Assembly (NCBI GenBank): GCA_900708905.1
Contig: CAADRB010000039.1
Coordinates: 86,198-150,197, forward strand
Source: Hymenolepis diminuta
Lineage: Eukaryota; Platyhelminthes; Cestoda; Cyclophyllidea; Hymenolepididae
Direction: 5' to 3'
DNA length: 64,000 nt
The notes under the pieces were generated by a model. It was not told where the DNA came from. It worked only from the letters and a program-made list of their open reading frames with translations, and ran no database searches. Numbering within the stretch: the first letter of the stretch is position 1; each line of letters begins with the position of its first letter. Shown here piece by piece: positions 61,561 to 64,000 of the stretch. Position numbers and translations under genes: made by a program.

Positions 61561-63964
61561 GGGACATGTTTTCATGAGATTTCGTAGCTGTCATCTCTTA
61601 CTTTCCTCCCAAATCATCCTTATAACAGACCGTGGAGCCTTTCATTTGCTTTTGATTTGTACTATTCAGCAGTCACTTTGACATTCATTCCACTTATTCA
61701 TGGAAAACTTAACATTATCCTTCGAGCTGTACTTTTAACAGTAATTAATCTGCTGTTATCCATCTTACAGAAAAACTGATTTGGTCAATATTTCAATTAA
61801 CTCTTTCGAGTACTAAACGAAAGCACGTTCGATCTTAGAAACGATATAAGACTCATGAATATATTCACTTTTAACTCCGCATGTTAGTAATTCATAAACA
61901 AGCCGGGAGTTCACTCAGTTTGAGTAATTGAATTATCCAGATCAGTACTGATACATATATACATCCACCGTTTTTTCACATTTCCTCTGGATTATGTCAT
62001 TCGGTTTTTGACCTTCTCTTCCTTTATCCTTGTTCCAACGGCTTATTACTTCAATGAGGGAATAAATTCTCAAATTGCAACGAAAATCATAATTTCACTT
62101 GTGTGTTTCAAATAAATTTATATATTTATAAGTTCATAATTTCTCTTAGACAGCTAGAATAAAGTTTAACTGCATTTTCATAAAGATCATGCATTATTTT
62201 TGATCACAGGGACATTTAAAAAGGCCCCGACATTTTATGAGTCTGAAATGTATCCACATTCTTTATGAAAACAATGAAATTAGTGAAGCCTTACAAGAGC
62301 ACCAGAATACTTCTGTCCTTGCCTAATGACGCTCTCACCTTCGTCTCTATTTTTAAACACCATCATAGTTCCCGTAAATTATAACTTCACTTAAAGAAAC
62401 ATCATAGAAACCATTACTTCACCGAATAGTTTAATGAATATTACTAGTTTTCCACACATAAATATTTACTGGATGAGATTTTGATCTAGTGGTTAGCTTC
62501 GGAAACAAGAGAATTCAAAAGTACATTGTTTCACTTATTTATGATGTAGAATTAGTGTTGACGAGACGGCAATTGATTCTGTTAAACGCTAACTCTGAAG
62601 GGTCAAGCATCACGTGTTGAAGTTCCAAGTCCTTTTAAAGATTCTCTTTTGCCATTCAAAGTAGGGGTGCGTTCGAACCGGTGGCTTATTGTTCACTAAG
62701 CACGTCTGCCAAATTAGGTGTCATGGGTTCGGTTAATATCCGCCAACCAGATTATTTCAGTTTGGCTGACATAAAAGGTGGCGGAATTCGAGGGCTCCAA
62801 AATAAAACTTCCTGCCCAAGATGAGCGTTGAAATACGCTCTGCACAATTTTCTTGAGAAGCATTATAGAGTGAACACTTAGTTGAGATAATCTGCGGCAT
62901 AGTCATAAAAGTGTCTGACATCGAAAGATATGAATCTCTTTCGAATACTACAAGAAGACTGAACTTTTATTTAAACACTATAAAGCTTTTATTGCAGCAA
63001 TTAATGTATACCTTGATTTTATCAATTTTTCGAAGAGTTGCATCAATATTAAATGGAAGATTGTTCATTATTATATGCTAGGATTTTTAGCTCATCGATT
63101 CGTGCTTTTGGAAGCATCGCGAATTTGTATGTACAGTTGTCATTGTCATTCTGCCTTCATTCATTGTTTTATTTCAACTTTACATTAAATATTGATCTCA
63201 ATTATTATGTTGGAATGAATAATACCCCTTTTAGAGGGATTATTCTGTGGAAAAACATACCTCATTTAATAAATCGACCATCTTCTCACTAATCGGCATT
63301 GTGTGCATTCCTTCCCACTCATTAAGTTGAACTCAATGGCTGACCTCAATCTAAGTCATATTCGCTGACAAACAAAGTCTCAAAACCTCCATTCCGTTCC
63401 AATATTACAACGCACACAGACATTCTTCCATCTTCCAACGTCTTGTTCTTTAGTATTAGTAATTAAGTGACACTGAGATGTGGATTTAGCCAACTCAGAC
63501 TTTACAGGTAGCATTTAGGTACTCGATTTATTGATTATAAGCAATAGTCATATAAATAACCCCAATTTCTTATTTTCAGATTACGATCTCCTTCTCCTGA
63601 GATTCTGGTAATCTGTGTTTTGACACTTCTAAATTCCTCTCTATCATTTACTTAATAAAATTTTACAGGAATGGTTTGCCGGCCAATCAGAATATAGGAA
63701 TCTTATTGATATAACGTTGCACACTCCAAGCCGAGAATATAGTTGTGAATTGTGACGTATTCGTCTTTCTACCTATTAAACGGTTTGGTATAATTTATCA
63801 AGGAAAGGAATCTTTAGCGTAACTGGATCGAGCTGTTGGTTTCGATACAAATCCTCCTGATTAGCCGCATGCAGTGTCTGATTTTTTGAATAACAAATAT
63901 GTAGGTTTTTCAAACTCTAAAAATTTAAGACAGTGTCTACTGAAAAACAAATAAATTAAGTTAA
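61561..63964. other. Downstream region, mostly featureless
   Basis: AT-rich. Apart from the tRNA-like stretch at 62680-62753, only short chance frames (for example 63053-63292). Confidence 0.5.
62680..62753 (+). repeat. tRNA-like sequence, possible SINE head or tRNA pseudogene
   Basis: The stretch reads GGTGGCTTATTGTTCACTAA, then AGCACGTCTGCC and ATGGGTTCGGTTAATATCCG, then CCAACC. It has an A-box-like start, a GGTTCG-type B box and partly complementary ends (GGT-GGC with GCCAACC), at tRNA-like total length. Mismatches in the end stem and T loop make a working tRNA unlikely. Confidence 0.35.
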
Positions 63965-64000
63965 AATTTTTAAAAATTGATCAAAAGTGGTAGATCTATG

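Overview
This is a window of animal nuclear DNA: AT-rich, with long introns, GT-AG splice sites and one degenerate mariner transposon. The base composition, intron sizes, and two genes whose first ATG sits at or just after a splice acceptor are compatible with an invertebrate, possibly a flatworm or tapeworm. That placement is inference, because nothing in the window proves it. Most open frames here are chance frames, so the gene models below were built by reading exon content, splice sites and intron phase together.

Region 1 (about 0.9-22.6 kb, + strand) holds one ankyrin-repeat gene with ten coding exons (952-22421). Seven exons are exactly 198 bases (66 codons, two 33-residue ankyrin repeats). 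The first is 201 bases (Met plus one 66-codon module), the fifth is a 594-base Ser/Pro-rich linker, and the last is a 33-codon end. All nine introns are phase 0. The predicted protein is 759 residues with 16 full repeats in two blocks of eight. A polyA signal follows the stop.

Region 2 (about 22.6-39.4 kb) has no intact gene. It holds a copy of a ~316-base dispersed repeat, an N gap flanked by identical 109-base sequences (probably an assembly artefact), and an intronless, decayed coding block at 32.7-34.0 kb that I cannot name.

Region 3 (39.4-60.6 kb, + strand) holds a gene of eight coding exons for a 524-residue cell-surface protein. It has a signal peptide, three Ig domains in the lachesin/IgLON arrangement, and a hydrophobic C-terminus ending without a tail, as in GPI-anchored proteins. 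Its third intron contains a dead mariner element with 22-base perfect terminal inverted repeats.

Region 4 (60.6-64.0 kb) lies downstream of that gene. It contains minus-strand, frame-broken coding sequence resembling the integrase core of a Ty3/gypsy-type retrotransposon, and a tRNA-like stretch near 62.7 kb. A second retrotransposon relic (protease-like, minus strand) lies in an ankyrin-gene intron near 18.3 kb.

The two genes show no sign of working together. One predicts an intracellular scaffold, the other an adhesion molecule.
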